Assembly: GCA_015064505.1 (NCBI GenBank)
Contig: SVSB01000030.1
Coordinates: 1 to 34,321 of the forward strand
Length of the DNA stretch: 34,321 nt
Source: Oscillospiraceae bacterium
GTDB lineage: Bacteria > Bacillota > Clostridia > Oscillospirales > CAG-272
Reading direction: 5' to 3'
The position numbers and the translations under genes are program-made. Shown piece by piece: positions 1 through 7,551 of this stretch; the stretch's first letter is position 1, and each line of letters opens with the position of its first letter. Under the pieces are notes generated by a model that saw only the letters and a list, made by a program, of their open reading frames with translations, searched no databases and had not been told where the DNA came from.

Positions 1-402
1 TTGGATGAAGCACCAACGGGGTTTGAGAAAATCATAATGGATGCTACGGATTTGAAATTCAAAGACAATTCCTTTGACCATGTAACATCATTCTATACAT
101 TGATGTTTATGGATACCGAAGACCAAAAAAGTGCCATTTTAGAAGCTACACGAGTCCTAAAAAATCACGGAGAACTTCACATTTGGGATTGTGATATTCT
201 TTCTGCATATCCAGAACCGTTTTGTATGGATGTATCAGTTCAATTACCAAATGAATATGTTTCCACTACCTACGGTGTTGGTAAAATGGGTTCACAAGAT
301 GAAAAGGGTATTGTAGAAATGTGTTCGAATTCTGGCTTGATACTTGTTGCCAAAGAATGTAGTAAATATGGTTTCTATCTGCGGTTCAGAAAGGACTGCT
401 AA
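1..402 (+). CDS. Class I SAM-dependent methyltransferase, 3' part only
   Basis: The reading frame is open at the window edge, so the N-terminus, including the glycine-rich SAM loop, is missing; the leading TTG should not be taken as the start. The visible 133 residues match the second half of a Methyltransf_11-type Rossmann domain: an acidic D-A-T-D stretch (residues 14-17), the FDHVTSFYTLMFM strand-helix (25-37), and the V-L-K-x-x-G-E-L motif (52-59). The substrate cannot be deduced. The gene is visibly richer in A and T than rsmG and mnmG next door and points in the opposite direction, which suggests separate acquisition. A terminator-like hairpin follows 26 bases after the stop. Family assignment is fairly safe; function is unknown. 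Confidence 0.7.
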   Translation: MDEAPTGFEKIIMDATDLKFKDNSFDHVTSFYTLMFMDTEDQKSAILEATRVLKNHGELHIWDCDILSAYPEPFCMDVSVQLPNEYVSTTYGVGKMGSQDEKGIVEMCSNSGLILVAKECSKYGFYLRFRKDC

Positions 403-428
403 ATTCCAATTTGCTAACAGAACAAGAA

Positions 429-460
429 ACCCCCGACAGACTAAAAAATCTGTCGGGGGT
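429..460. terminator. Bidirectional intrinsic terminator
   Basis: A perfect 12-bp stem (429-440 with 449-460) has an 8-base A-rich loop and a run of five G:C pairs. T-rich sequence follows on both strands. It lies between the convergent methyltransferase gene and rsmG and can serve both. Confidence 0.8.
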
Positions 461-547
461 CGTTATTTGTTTTCTGCGGATCAAATAAGGCAAGTTGATT
501 TATGATTTTTCTCTAAGAATATCACGCTTTGAGCGATCATCTGTTTT

Positions 548-1282
548 TTATTTACTCTTCAATATGGCGCTGTTTTTGCGGGGGAATACGGGAGGCGTAT
601 TGCGCACCTTGCGGATCACTATAAGGGCGCGCTCCATCTCTTCGCCGTTTTCGTCCGTAAGAATGCGCTTTTCAATCTTTTCTATCTTGCCCCCAAGGTT
701 TGCAATGATGGGCTCTGCCGCCGCGCATTCTATCTCCGCATCCTTACCCTTATAGGAAAGGAAGGCTCCGCCAACCCGAACCAGAGGCAGGCAGTATTCC
801 GCAAGTGCTGGCAACGCCGCAACCGCACGGGCGGTGGCAATATCGTATCTTTCTCTGTACACCTTGTTTTTTCCCGCCTCCTCGGCTCTTGCGCAAAGGG
901 CGGAATAATTATCAAGCTTTATTCTTTGGGCGGCGCTGACAACGAAATCCGTCTTTTTCTTGGTGGAGTCCATTGCGGTAACCTTAAGATTCTTGCAGGC
1001 TATGGCAAGGGGAATAGACGGAAAACCGCCGCCGCAGCCAACGTCGATAAGTGTCTTATGCTCACCTTCAAACATATCGGCAAACAACAGACTGTCCGCA
1101 AAATGCCTTACCCACACGTCGCCGATCTCCCGCAGAGCCGTCAGATTATGCTTTTTATTTTCTTCAAGCAGGTAAGCGGCAAAATCGTAGAACCTGGGTA
1201 TAAGATAGCAAAATCTTTCAAGCCCGTTTTTCTTTAGCAGCTCCTCTGCTCTTTTTCTTTCCGTTACGTCTATCTCTGTCAT
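548..1282 (-). CDS. rsmG: 16S rRNA (guanine-527-N7)-methyltransferase RsmG
   Basis: RsmG methylates N7 of G527 in 16S rRNA using SAM. Family landmarks are present in order: HNLTAL (residues 45-50), VRHFADSL (58-65), the SAM-binding loop LIDVGCGGGFPSIPLAI (78-94), TARAVAALP (150-158) and the C-terminal tPxxFPRxN-like stretch near 229-236. The length of 244 residues is normal. The ATG directly follows the mnmG stop codon with no gap, and an AGAGG ribosome site lies inside the end of mnmG, so the two genes are an operon with probable translational coupling. The mnmG-rsmG pairing is the usual Firmicutes arrangement, but the mnmE gene before and parAB after are absent. The downstream hairpin at 429-460 likely ends the transcript. 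Confidence 0.95.
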   Translation of the reverse strand: MTEIDVTERKRAEELLKKNGLERFCYLIPRFYDFAAYLLEENKKHNLTALREIGDVWVRHFADSLLFADMFEGEHKTLIDVGCGGGFPSIPLAIACKNLKVTAMDSTKKKTDFVVSAAQRIKLDNYSALCARAEEAGKNKVYRERYDIATARAVAALPALAEYCLPLVRVGGAFLSYKGKDAEIECAAAEPIIANLGGKIEKIEKRILTDENGEEMERALIVIRKVRNTPPVFPRKNSAILKSK

Positions 1283-3169
1283 TTAATTACCTCTTTTATC
1301 CTTAAAGCGAATAATAAGCACGGAAATATCCGCAGGATTCACTCCGCTGATACGGGACGCCTGACCGACGCTTTGGGGGCGTATTTTGTTGAGCTTTTCC
1401 GCCGCTTCTATTCTGAGACCCGATATCTGCTTATAGTCAACGTCGGCAGGCAGCAGCATATCCTCCAGCTTTTTCTGCCTTATTGCCTCTTCCTGCTGCT
1501 TTTTGATATATCCCTCGTACTTTACCGCCGTTTCCACGCTTTCAAGATCCGCGCGGTCAAGGGCGGGGGCGTTTTCGTCTATTTTACGCAGTGCCGCAAG
1601 ATCTATCTGGGGACGGCGCAAAAGCTCCGCAAGCTTTGCTCCCGTGGTTATGGGGGTGCTTTCGTATTCCGCAAGCAAGGAATTTACCTTCTCGCTTGGG
1701 GGAACGGTGGTTTCCCCAAGGCGCTTTATCTCGCGCTCCACTCTTTCCCTGCGCTCTTCAAACTGCTTCCATTGATCTTCTCCCACAAGTCCGCAGGCGT
1801 ATCCCATGGGAGTAAGACGGAAGTCCGCGTTATCCTGGCGTAAAAGCAGACGGAACTCACTGCGGCTGGTCATCATTCTGTACGGTTCGTTTGTGCCCTT
1901 GGTTACCAGATCGTCTATAAGAGTGCCGATATAGGAAGAAGCGCGGGAAAGAACCAAAGGCTCCTTTCCGAGAAGCTTCAGCGCGGCGTTAGCGCCCGCA
2001 ACCAGACCCTGCGCCGCCGCCTCCTCGTATCCCGAGGTGCCGTTGAACTGACCTGCTCCGTAAAGGCCGCTGATATTTTTAAATTCCAAGGTGGGCAGAA
2101 GCTGAGTGGGATCTGCGCAATCGTATTCAATAGCGTATGCATAGCGCATTATCTTTGCGTTCTCAAAGCCCGGAAGAGTGCGGAGCATCTCGTACTGCAC
2201 GTCCGCGGGCATGGAGGTGGAAAAGCCCTGCAGGTACATCTCGTTGGTTCCAACACCCGTTGGTTCAACGAAAAGCTGATGCCTTTCCTTATCCGCAAAG
2301 CGGACTATCTTATCCTCGATAGAAGGGCAATAGCGGGGGCCGATACCGTGGATCATACCGCCGTACATGGCGCTTTTATGAATATTTTCCTTAATCACGC
2401 TATGGGTAGCGGCAGAGGTGTAAACTATATGGCAGGGCACGCTTTCAAGAGCGGCGTACTTTTCCTTATCGGTGCTCCAACAGAAAGGAAGAGGATTTTT
2501 CTCGCCCTCCTGCAGCTCCAATTTGGAATAATCTATACTGCGGCTGTCTATTCTCTGTGGCGTTCCCGTTTTGAAGCGGCGCATCTCTATACCCTCACGG
2601 ATAAGAGCAGAGGTAAGCATATCGGCGGGGAGCTGACCATCGGGGCCGCTTTCACGGGTATTACTGCCAACGAATATTTTGCCGCCGAGATACGTCCCCG
2701 CGCAAATTACAGCCGCACGAACCTGCCATACGTCACCAAGACGGGTAACGACGGCGCTTATTTTTTTACCGTTTTCGGTATTTTCCGTTATTATATCAAC
2801 TATTTCCTCTTGAACCACGTCAAGGCGTTCCGTGTTCTCCACGCGGTTCTTCATATAGGAGCGGTATGCAAGCCTGTCCGCCTGCACGCGCTTGGAGCGC
2901 ACTGCCGCCCCCTTGCCCGTGTTAAGTGTGCGGCTCTGCAAAGTTACCGCGTCTGCGGCTCTGCCCATCTCGCCGCCGAGGGCGTCTATCTCGTAAACCA
3001 GATGCCCCTTTGCGGTGCCTCCGATGGAGGGATTGCAGGGCATATTTGCAATAGCGTCCAGAGACAGAGTAAAAAGCACGGTGTTAAGTCCCATCCGTGC
3101 CGCCGCAAGGGCAGCCTCTACTCCCGCGTGCCCCGCACCTATTATTGCAATGTCCGTTTGTTTCTGCAT
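1283..3169 (-). CDS. mnmG: tRNA uridine-5-carboxymethylaminomethyl modification enzyme MnmG (GidA)
   Basis: MnmG is the FAD-binding partner of MnmE; the complex adds a carboxymethylaminomethyl or aminomethyl group at C5 of wobble uridine 34 in certain tRNAs. The 628-residue length is standard. Visible features: the dinucleotide-binding GAGHAG (11-16), the PCNPSIGG segment with Cys45 and the GPRYCPSIEDK motif with Cys281, the two cysteines conserved for catalysis, and a C-terminal helical domain. The ATG at 3169 has only a weak GGA upstream. It is the first gene before rsmG. mnmE, usually just upstream, is not in this window, so the partner must be encoded elsewhere. A REP-like hairpin and a MITE-like repeat occupy the gap on its 5' side. 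Confidence 0.97.
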   Translation of the reverse strand: MQKQTDIAIIGAGHAGVEAALAAARMGLNTVLFTLSLDAIANMPCNPSIGGTAKGHLVYEIDALGGEMGRAADAVTLQSRTLNTGKGAAVRSKRVQADRLAYRSYMKNRVENTERLDVVQEEIVDIITENTENGKKISAVVTRLGDVWQVRAAVICAGTYLGGKIFVGSNTRESGPDGQLPADMLTSALIREGIEMRRFKTGTPQRIDSRSIDYSKLELQEGEKNPLPFCWSTDKEKYAALESVPCHIVYTSAATHSVIKENIHKSAMYGGMIHGIGPRYCPSIEDKIVRFADKERHQLFVEPTGVGTNEMYLQGFSTSMPADVQYEMLRTLPGFENAKIMRYAYAIEYDCADPTQLLPTLEFKNISGLYGAGQFNGTSGYEEAAAQGLVAGANAALKLLGKEPLVLSRASSYIGTLIDDLVTKGTNEPYRMMTSRSEFRLLLRQDNADFRLTPMGYACGLVGEDQWKQFEERRERVEREIKRLGETTVPPSEKVNSLLAEYESTPITTGAKLAELLRRPQIDLAALRKIDENAPALDRADLESVETAVKYEGYIKKQQEEAIRQKKLEDMLLPADVDYKQISGLRIEAAEKLNKIRPQSVGQASRISGVNPADISVLIIRFKDKRGN

Positions 3170-3183
3170 AGCTTTTTTCCGTT

Positions 3184-3212
3184 GTAGGGGAGGAGCTTGA
3201 CTCCTACCCTAC
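3184..3212. repeat. REP-like hairpin with GTAGGG ends
   Basis: The unit begins GTAGGGGAGGAG and ends CTCCTACCCTAC, giving an imperfect hairpin with a 5-base loop. The GTAG head plus palindrome is the layout known for REP sequences acted on by RAYT transposases. It lies 15 bases upstream of the mnmG start. Confidence 0.7.
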
Positions 3213-3239
3213 AATCATACGTAAAAATTTTGAAATAAT

Positions 3240-3362
3240 CTGCCGCAGTAAAATTGTTTCGTAGGCGAGGAAAGGAGTTACGCTTGGATGACGGCGTATT
3301 TTCATACGCCGAAGTCAAGTGTGACGAACTTTCCGAAGTATACGGAAGAATTTTCAAGGCAG
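3240..3362 (-). repeat. MITE-like repeat family A, copy 1 (overlaps a stop codon)
   Basis: This 123-bp unit reads on the minus strand from CTGCCTTGAAAATTC to a GGCAG end, with imperfect terminal inverted repeats sharing CTGCC and AAAATT. The internal hairpin pairs 3293-3299 with 3304-3310 (GGCGTAT/ATACGCC). The copy overlaps the 3' end of the surface-protein gene: its first nine bases encode the last two residues and the TGA stop. Related copies lie at 5741-5863, 11886-12007 and 15611-15733. Confidence 0.9.
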
Positions 3363-5585
3363 GGTTACTTTGGCGAAAAATTCCCAGCCGTTTCTCTCCC
3401 CGTAAGCGGCAATAATGCCCGTGGAGACCTGGGATATCTCCTTATAATCGAAGGGAATGACTACGTTGCCCGCAGTATCGATAACGCCCTTGATGCCGTT
3501 TTCAAAGCCAATGACTCCAAGTCCCTCCGCAAAGGGACGGGCAAAGGTGTATATAGGCTGGGCGATCCATCTTTCCTCCGTGCTGTAATAACCGTACAGT
3601 CCGTCGCGCTCCACAAGAAGCACGCCGTCCGAATACCCAACAAGCTCGTAATCTGAGGGAAGCCTGAAGATATTACCGTTCTGATCAAGGATAAGCTCGT
3701 ACTGACCGATAAGATAATCGGGGTTGCCGTATACGGCGTCGGTATCCAGCTGACGGACACGAACGTAGCCGCGATCAAAATACAGACTACCGATATCGGA
3801 GATATCTCTTACAAGGGGTGCCGTGTAAATAGAGAAGGCAAGGCGGCCGTTCTCGTTCCAATAATTGCCCTCGCGGTACAGGGGATAATGATTTGAGCCC
3901 CATTCGGTTAAGAACAGCATAACGTTATCGGGATATACCACTGCCGCAAGACCCTCTGAATAATTGTAAGCTTCCTTGAAGGTATAGTTGGTGGTATGGT
4001 ACCACTCGTTATATCCGTAGGCAAAGCGGAGAGCCTGAGAATACAGAGTTTCTATTACCACGTACTGGGGAGGTGCCTCGGTAGTCTCCTCGGGGGTGGT
4101 ATCCTCTGCGGTGGTGTCTGCCGTAATATCTTCGGTTATGTCCGTGTTTTCATCCGCTACGGTATCCGCAGTCTCGGCTGTGGTGGTATCTTCGGGGATC
4201 TCCTCGGTTGTTTCCTCGGTGGTATCCTCAAAGTCCTCAGTTACCTCCATGTGATCCTCGTAGTTAAATTCGGTTTCGGGCTCGGTTACTTCAGGTTCGG
4301 TTACTTCGGGTTCGGTCACCTCGGGTTCGGTCACCTCGGGTTCGGTCACTTCGGGTTCGGTCACTTCGGGTTCGGTCACTTCGGGTTCGGTGATTTCAGG
4401 TTCGGTGATTTCAGGTTCTTCGGAGGGGAGAGTCTCGTCCACGGGCTCGTAGCCTTCCTCGCCCTCGTAATATCCTTCGTCCCCGTTTTTCCCTTCGGTA
4501 TCGTAGTTTTCTTCAGTTTCTTCGATGGTATCTTCCGTAGCTTCTTCCGTGGTATCCGCCTCGGTATCCGGGGGAAGGGTCTCCTCCGGCGGGGCTTCCG
4601 TGGTGTCCTCCACAAAAACGGTAACCTCGTCCGTTACCTCTGAGGTATCGGTTACGGCATCCGTAACCGCAGGCTCCTCCGTTTCGGGGATAGGGGGCTC
4701 AGTTTGAGTAATTTGGGAGGTTATCTCCGTTACCACCGTGACCATGGAATGATACTTTACGATATCGTTATCCGCAAGCCCGTAGGTGGGAACGTAATCA
4801 AAATAAAGACCGCGATTATCCGTCTGATCGTTATAATCGCTTATCTTAAGCTCCTTGTTTTCATCTATGTAGTAATAGTTTTCAAACTCATCGTCAGTTG
4901 AATAGAACAGCGGATTGCCGTTAAGATCACGGGTGAGCGCGGGAGTGAGCGCATCGGTATGACCCGTATACAGCTTTTCGCCCGTGCTTGTATAAATATT
5001 CTGCTCCTTGCCGTTATCGGTGATTATATATCCCATATAGAGATGAACTCCCTTATGGGTAGCATAGCCCACGGTGCGTTTTCCCTTTGGAACCGTGAAA
5101 TTGTTGGTTGCTTCGGCATAAAAATGAATGATGCTGCAGCCGTAGCCTTTTTCGTTATATTCCGCATCTATATCCGCATCCAAGCGGCAAAGGACCATAT
5201 TTTCATCCAGAACGTAATCCCCGTATGAAATAGAGTAACCGTTTGCAAGCATCTCGGAAAGCACGGGATATTCAAAATGCACCGCTTCTCCGCCCTTCAG
5301 AATTCCCGCACCAACGTTTGAGATATTCGTTGCCGCCTTGAGTGCGTCCGTAAACTGCAGGGCGTAGGAATCCGGACGAACCGTATCCCCACCGGGCGCC
5401 GTGGTATCAACGGGAACAAAGGTGGTCTCCCCCGCGCTCGTCTGGCTGTCGCCTTTGAATTTATCTCTGTTGTAAAAAGAAAAGTCAAAAACTCCGCGCT
5501 GATAAAGCACTGCCGTTGCGCACAACGCGCCGAGCAGCAGTACCGAGGTTATTCTGGTTAAGGCAGTTTTTACACTTTTTTTCAT
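3354..5585 (-). CDS. Membrane-anchored or secreted protein with acidic TEP-repeat linker and WG-like C-terminal domain
   Basis: The 743-residue protein starts with a short basic segment and one hydrophobic helix (about 11-28), so it is probably membrane-anchored or exported. Residues about 70-290 form a region I do not recognise, rich in Tyr, Asp and Asn. Residues 295-506 are a Thr/Glu/Pro/Asp-rich linker including about ten 5-residue units of T-E-P-E-V/I (390-438). The C-terminal part (about 507-743) has repeated segments such as [16 protein letters not shown] and [16 protein letters not shown], the pattern of WG (KWG) repeats. The linker probably spaces the two folded regions across the wall. 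There is no strong Shine-Dalgarno before the ATG. The last two codons and the stop lie inside repeat family A copy 1. Function is unknown. Confidence 0.8.
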   Translation of the reverse strand: MKKSVKTALTRITSVLLLGALCATAVLYQRGVFDFSFYNRDKFKGDSQTSAGETTFVPVDTTAPGGDTVRPDSYALQFTDALKAATNISNVGAGILKGGEAVHFEYPVLSEMLANGYSISYGDYVLDENMVLCRLDADIDAEYNEKGYGCSIIHFYAEATNNFTVPKGKRTVGYATHKGVHLYMGYIITDNGKEQNIYTSTGEKLYTGHTDALTPALTRDLNGNPLFYSTDDEFENYYYIDENKELKISDYNDQTDNRGLYFDYVPTYGLADNDIVKYHSMVTVVTEITSQITQTEPPIPETEEPAVTDAVTDTSEVTDEVTVFVEDTTEAPPEETLPPDTEADTTEEATEDTIEETEENYDTEGKNGDEGYYEGEEGYEPVDETLPSEEPEITEPEITEPEVTEPEVTEPEVTEPEVTEPEVTEPEVTEPEVTEPETEFNYEDHMEVTEDFEDTTEETTEEIPEDTTTAETADTVADENTDITEDITADTTAEDTTPEETTEAPPQYVVIETLYSQALRFAYGYNEWYHTTNYTFKEAYNYSEGLAAVVYPDNVMLFLTEWGSNHYPLYREGNYWNENGRLAFSIYTAPLVRDISDIGSLYFDRGYVRVRQLDTDAVYGNPDYLIGQYELILDQNGNIFRLPSDYELVGYSDGVLLVERDGLYGYYSTEERWIAQPIYTFARPFAEGLGVIGFENGIKGVIDTAGNVVIPFDYKEISQVSTGIIAAYGERNGWEFFAKVTLP
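4272..4418 (-). repeat. 15-bp coding tandem repeat (T-E-P-E-V/I units)
   Basis: About ten near-identical 15-bp units encode the five-residue repeat in the linker of the surface protein. Third-position variation (cacc, cact, ttac, gatt blocks) shows several rounds of duplication. Units are in frame, so slippage would change linker length without breaking the protein. There are no spacers, so this is not a CRISPR array. Confidence 0.95.
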
Positions 5586-5645
5586 TTTTTACTCGCAATT
5601 ATGGATTTTTCGTTGTTTGAGATATGTATTTCCGACGTTTCTTAT

Positions 5646-5736
5646 CGGCGGGAGCAAGCCCCCGCCCTACCGTAAAAAACGGACACGCAATGCGCGCCCC
5701 TACTACGCTCGTAGGGGACGGCGCCTCGACGTCCCG
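5646..5736. repeat. Cluster of three GTAG-headed REP-like hairpins
   Basis: Three units are visible: minus strand 5670-5646 (GTAGGGCGGGGGCTTGCTCC start), minus strand 5703-5680 (GTAGGGGCGCGCATTGCGTG start) and plus strand 5711-5736 (GTAGGGGACGGCGCC start, ending in GACGTCCCG). The last two are head to head, seven bases apart, like a BIME/REPIN pair. The cluster lies between rlmH and the surface-protein gene, next to repeat family A copy 2. Apart from these repeats I see nothing defined in 5586-5866. Confidence 0.8.
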
Positions 5737-5740
5737 TTGT

Positions 5741-5863
5741 CTGCCGCAGTAAAATTGTTTCGTAGACGAGAAAGGAAGATGAGCTTCGGCGACGGCGTAC
5801 TTGCGTACGCCGAGGTGGAGTTCGTCGCACCTTTCGAAGTATACGGAAGAATTTTCAAGGCAG
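5741..5863 (-). repeat. MITE-like repeat family A, copy 2
   Basis: This 123-bp copy has the same length as copy 1. Its minus strand begins CTGCCTTGAAAATTC three bases after the rlmH stop codon and ends with CAGTAAAATT-type sequence and GGCAG. The internal hairpin (5794-5800 with 5805-5811, GGCGTAC/GTACGCC) differs from copy 1 by paired changes that keep the stem. Confidence 0.9.
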
Positions 5864-5866
5864 AGG

Positions 5867-6346
5867 TCATTTGTGGTATTTTTCTCCCCGTTCTATCGTT
5901 TTCGCGCGGTACAGAGCCTCCATAAGTATGACCCTCATAAGTCTGTGGGGGAAGGTCAGCTTTGAAAAGGAAAGGCGCACGTCGCACATATCCTTTATTT
6001 TTTGATCTATTCCGAGGGAGCCACCGATGATGAACACTACTCCGGGATAGGTATTTGCGGCGTTTTCAAGCATTTTTGCAAGCTCGGGGCTTGAGAGCTG
6101 CTTGCCCTCCACGCAAAGGGCAACCTTGAGACATCCGTCGGGCATTGCGGCAAGTATCTTTTGCCCTTCCTTTGCAAGGACGGTCTGCATCTCCTTTTCA
6201 CTTGGGTCGTCGGGAATAGGCTCGTCCTTTAAGACGATTACCTCCGTCTTTGCATAGCGGGAAAGGCGCTTTTCATACTCCTTTGTAGCCTCAGTAAAGT
6301 ATTTTTCCTTATCGGATCCAACGGCTATTACCGTTATCTTCTGCAT
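5867..6346 (-). CDS. rlmH: 23S rRNA (pseudouridine-1915-N3)-methyltransferase RlmH
   Basis: RlmH is a SPOUT-class enzyme that methylates N3 of pseudouridine 1915 in helix 69 of 23S rRNA on assembled 70S ribosomes. The 159-residue protein has the SAM-knot motif FIIGGSLGID (105-114), then SFSKLTFPHRLMRVILMEALYRA and the C-terminal ERGEKYHK, which matches the family's NGEPYHK-type end. The frame is open 11 codons further upstream, but the ATG at 6346 gives the standard family N-terminus and has a GGAGG eight bases upstream. The start overlaps the last codons of the metallo-hydrolase gene, suggesting coupled translation. A family A repeat follows three bases after the stop. Confidence 0.95.
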   Translation of the reverse strand: MQKITVIAVGSDKEKYFTEATKEYEKRLSRYAKTEVIVLKDEPIPDDPSEKEMQTVLAKEGQKILAAMPDGCLKVALCVEGKQLSSPELAKMLENAANTYPGVVFIIGGSLGIDQKIKDMCDVRLSFSKLTFPHRLMRVILMEALYRAKTIERGEKYHK

Positions 6347-7104
6347 ATGTTCACAACCTCCCATTTTGATGCAACGCAAACGGTGCAGTCCGTGCCCTCA
6401 AGGGCGGCTTCCGCACATCGCCTTGCCACAACGGGGTCATTATTTTCACTGCTTAAATGGGCAAGCACGAAGCTCCTTGTGCCGCTTTTTGCAAGACGGG
6501 GCAGCACCCGCGCGCAAGCGTCGTTTGAAAGATGGCCTCCGCTTCCCAATATCCTATCCTTTAAAAAACGGGGATAGGGGCCGTTATTTAACATTTTTAT
6601 ATCGTGATTTGATTCTATCAGCGCTGCATCCGCCCCGAAAAGACATTCGAACACCTTATCACTTACGTATCCGATATCCGTTGCAACAGCAATTTTTGTC
6701 TTATCAGCGCACTCTATACGATAACAGGTGCTACCCGTGATATCGTGGGGAGTTTCGTAGGCTTTTATATTTATATCACCGATCTCCACCGATTCACCGA
6801 AATCAAAGTGCTCTATTCTTTCGCCGCTTATTCCCGTCTCCGTGAGATGATGGAACGTATCAAAGGATGAGTAAACGAGCCCATTATACTTTTTTAAAAG
6901 CACGGGCAGGGCGGAAATATGATCGCTGTGGGCGTGAGTTATAAAAATTGCGGAAATATCCCCAAGCTCCGCACCAAGACTTTTTAAAGCTTTGACGATG
7001 CATGAGGTGTTTTTGCCTGCATCGATGAGGATAGAGGTATTTCCGCTTCTGATAAACGTGCAGTTTCCCGATGAACCGGAAAACAGCGAATATGCTTCTG
7101 TCAT
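6334..7104 (-). CDS. WalJ/YycJ-like MBL-fold metallo-hydrolase
   Basis: This 256-residue beta-lactamase-fold protein carries the hallmark metal motif HAHSDH (57-62), His120, Asp143 in ATDIG, and a C-terminal AHLSSENN segment. The N-terminal SLFSGSSGNC (6-15) is characteristic of the WalJ (YycJ) group, whose members have been linked to cell-wall/cell-division coordination and 5'-3' exonuclease activity in Firmicutes. In Bacilli walJ and rlmH lie near each other close to the origin, and the two genes overlap here. The ATG at 7104 overlaps the stop of the upstream membrane-protein gene by one base (TAATG). No WalKR genes lie in the window, so a link to wall signalling is not supported locally. 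Confidence 0.88.
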   Translation of the reverse strand: MTEAYSLFSGSSGNCTFIRSGNTSILIDAGKNTSCIVKALKSLGAELGDISAIFITHAHSDHISALPVLLKKYNGLVYSSFDTFHHLTETGISGERIEHFDFGESVEIGDINIKAYETPHDITGSTCYRIECADKTKIAVATDIGYVSDKVFECLFGADAALIESNHDIKMLNNGPYPRFLKDRILGSGGHLSNDACARVLPRLAKSGTRSFVLAHLSSENNDPVVARRCAEAALEGTDCTVCVASKWEVVNICRR

Positions 7105-7550
7105 TAAAATAGATCCCTGAATCTGTCCAGAATGAAAAGATCGACCATATCAAACATAAAGGTGAACATCAGTGGGATGATGATGAGCAGCATCCATTTT
7201 GACTTTTTTTTGCGTCTTTCGCCTTCGCTCGTTACCGCACACATCTGCTCGTAGCTCCAGCCGTCGGGAAAGCTGTTCGCATCTCTGTTTACCATGGTAA
7301 AGCCCTTGTTGTATACGATATAAGAAACGAAGAAAATAATCAAAAGCGCAAAATATGTCCATAATACGATCTGTGACGCAAGATATCCCGCCTCGCCTCC
7401 CGCAAGGAGACGGTAGACGGTGTAAAACAAAACGGTGTTAACTATAACCAAAAGGAGATTGGTGAGGGTGGCATTTGCCGCCCTCACCTTTTCTTTATCT
7501 TCTCCGTTTTGCTCCGTTACTTTATTTTGCTTTTTGCTGTCTTTTTTCAT
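7104..7550 (-). CDS. Small membrane protein with three predicted helices
   Basis: The likely start is the ATG at 7550, one base after the galK stop; a longer open frame would run into galK. The 148-residue product has a charged N-terminus (1-25), hydrophobic segments at about 28-50, 58-81 and 119-141, and a basic stretch ERRKKKSK (111-118) before the last helix. Between helices two and three is a soluble loop with NRDANSFPDGWSYEQM. I do not recognise the family. No convincing Shine-Dalgarno precedes it, so translation probably depends on ribosomes finishing galK. It overlaps the next gene by one base, marking it as part of the galK-to-rlmH transcript. Confidence 0.75.
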   Translation of the reverse strand: MKKDSKKQNKVTEQNGEDKEKVRAANATLTNLLLVIVNTVLFYTVYRLLAGGEAGYLASQIVLWTYFALLIIFFVSYIVYNKGFTMVNRDANSFPDGWSYEQMCAVTSEGERRKKKSKWMLLIIIPLMFTFMFDMVDLFILDRFRDLF

Positions 7551-7551
7551 A

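Noticed and set aside
4272-4418. CRISPR-like regular repeats
   Set aside because: Units are 15 bp, contiguous, without spacers, and encode an in-frame peptide repeat.
6347-6379. Upstream 11-codon extension of rlmH
   Set aside because: It lies inside the metallo-hydrolase gene and lacks a ribosome site; the ATG at 6346 has GGAGG and gives the family-standard N-terminus.
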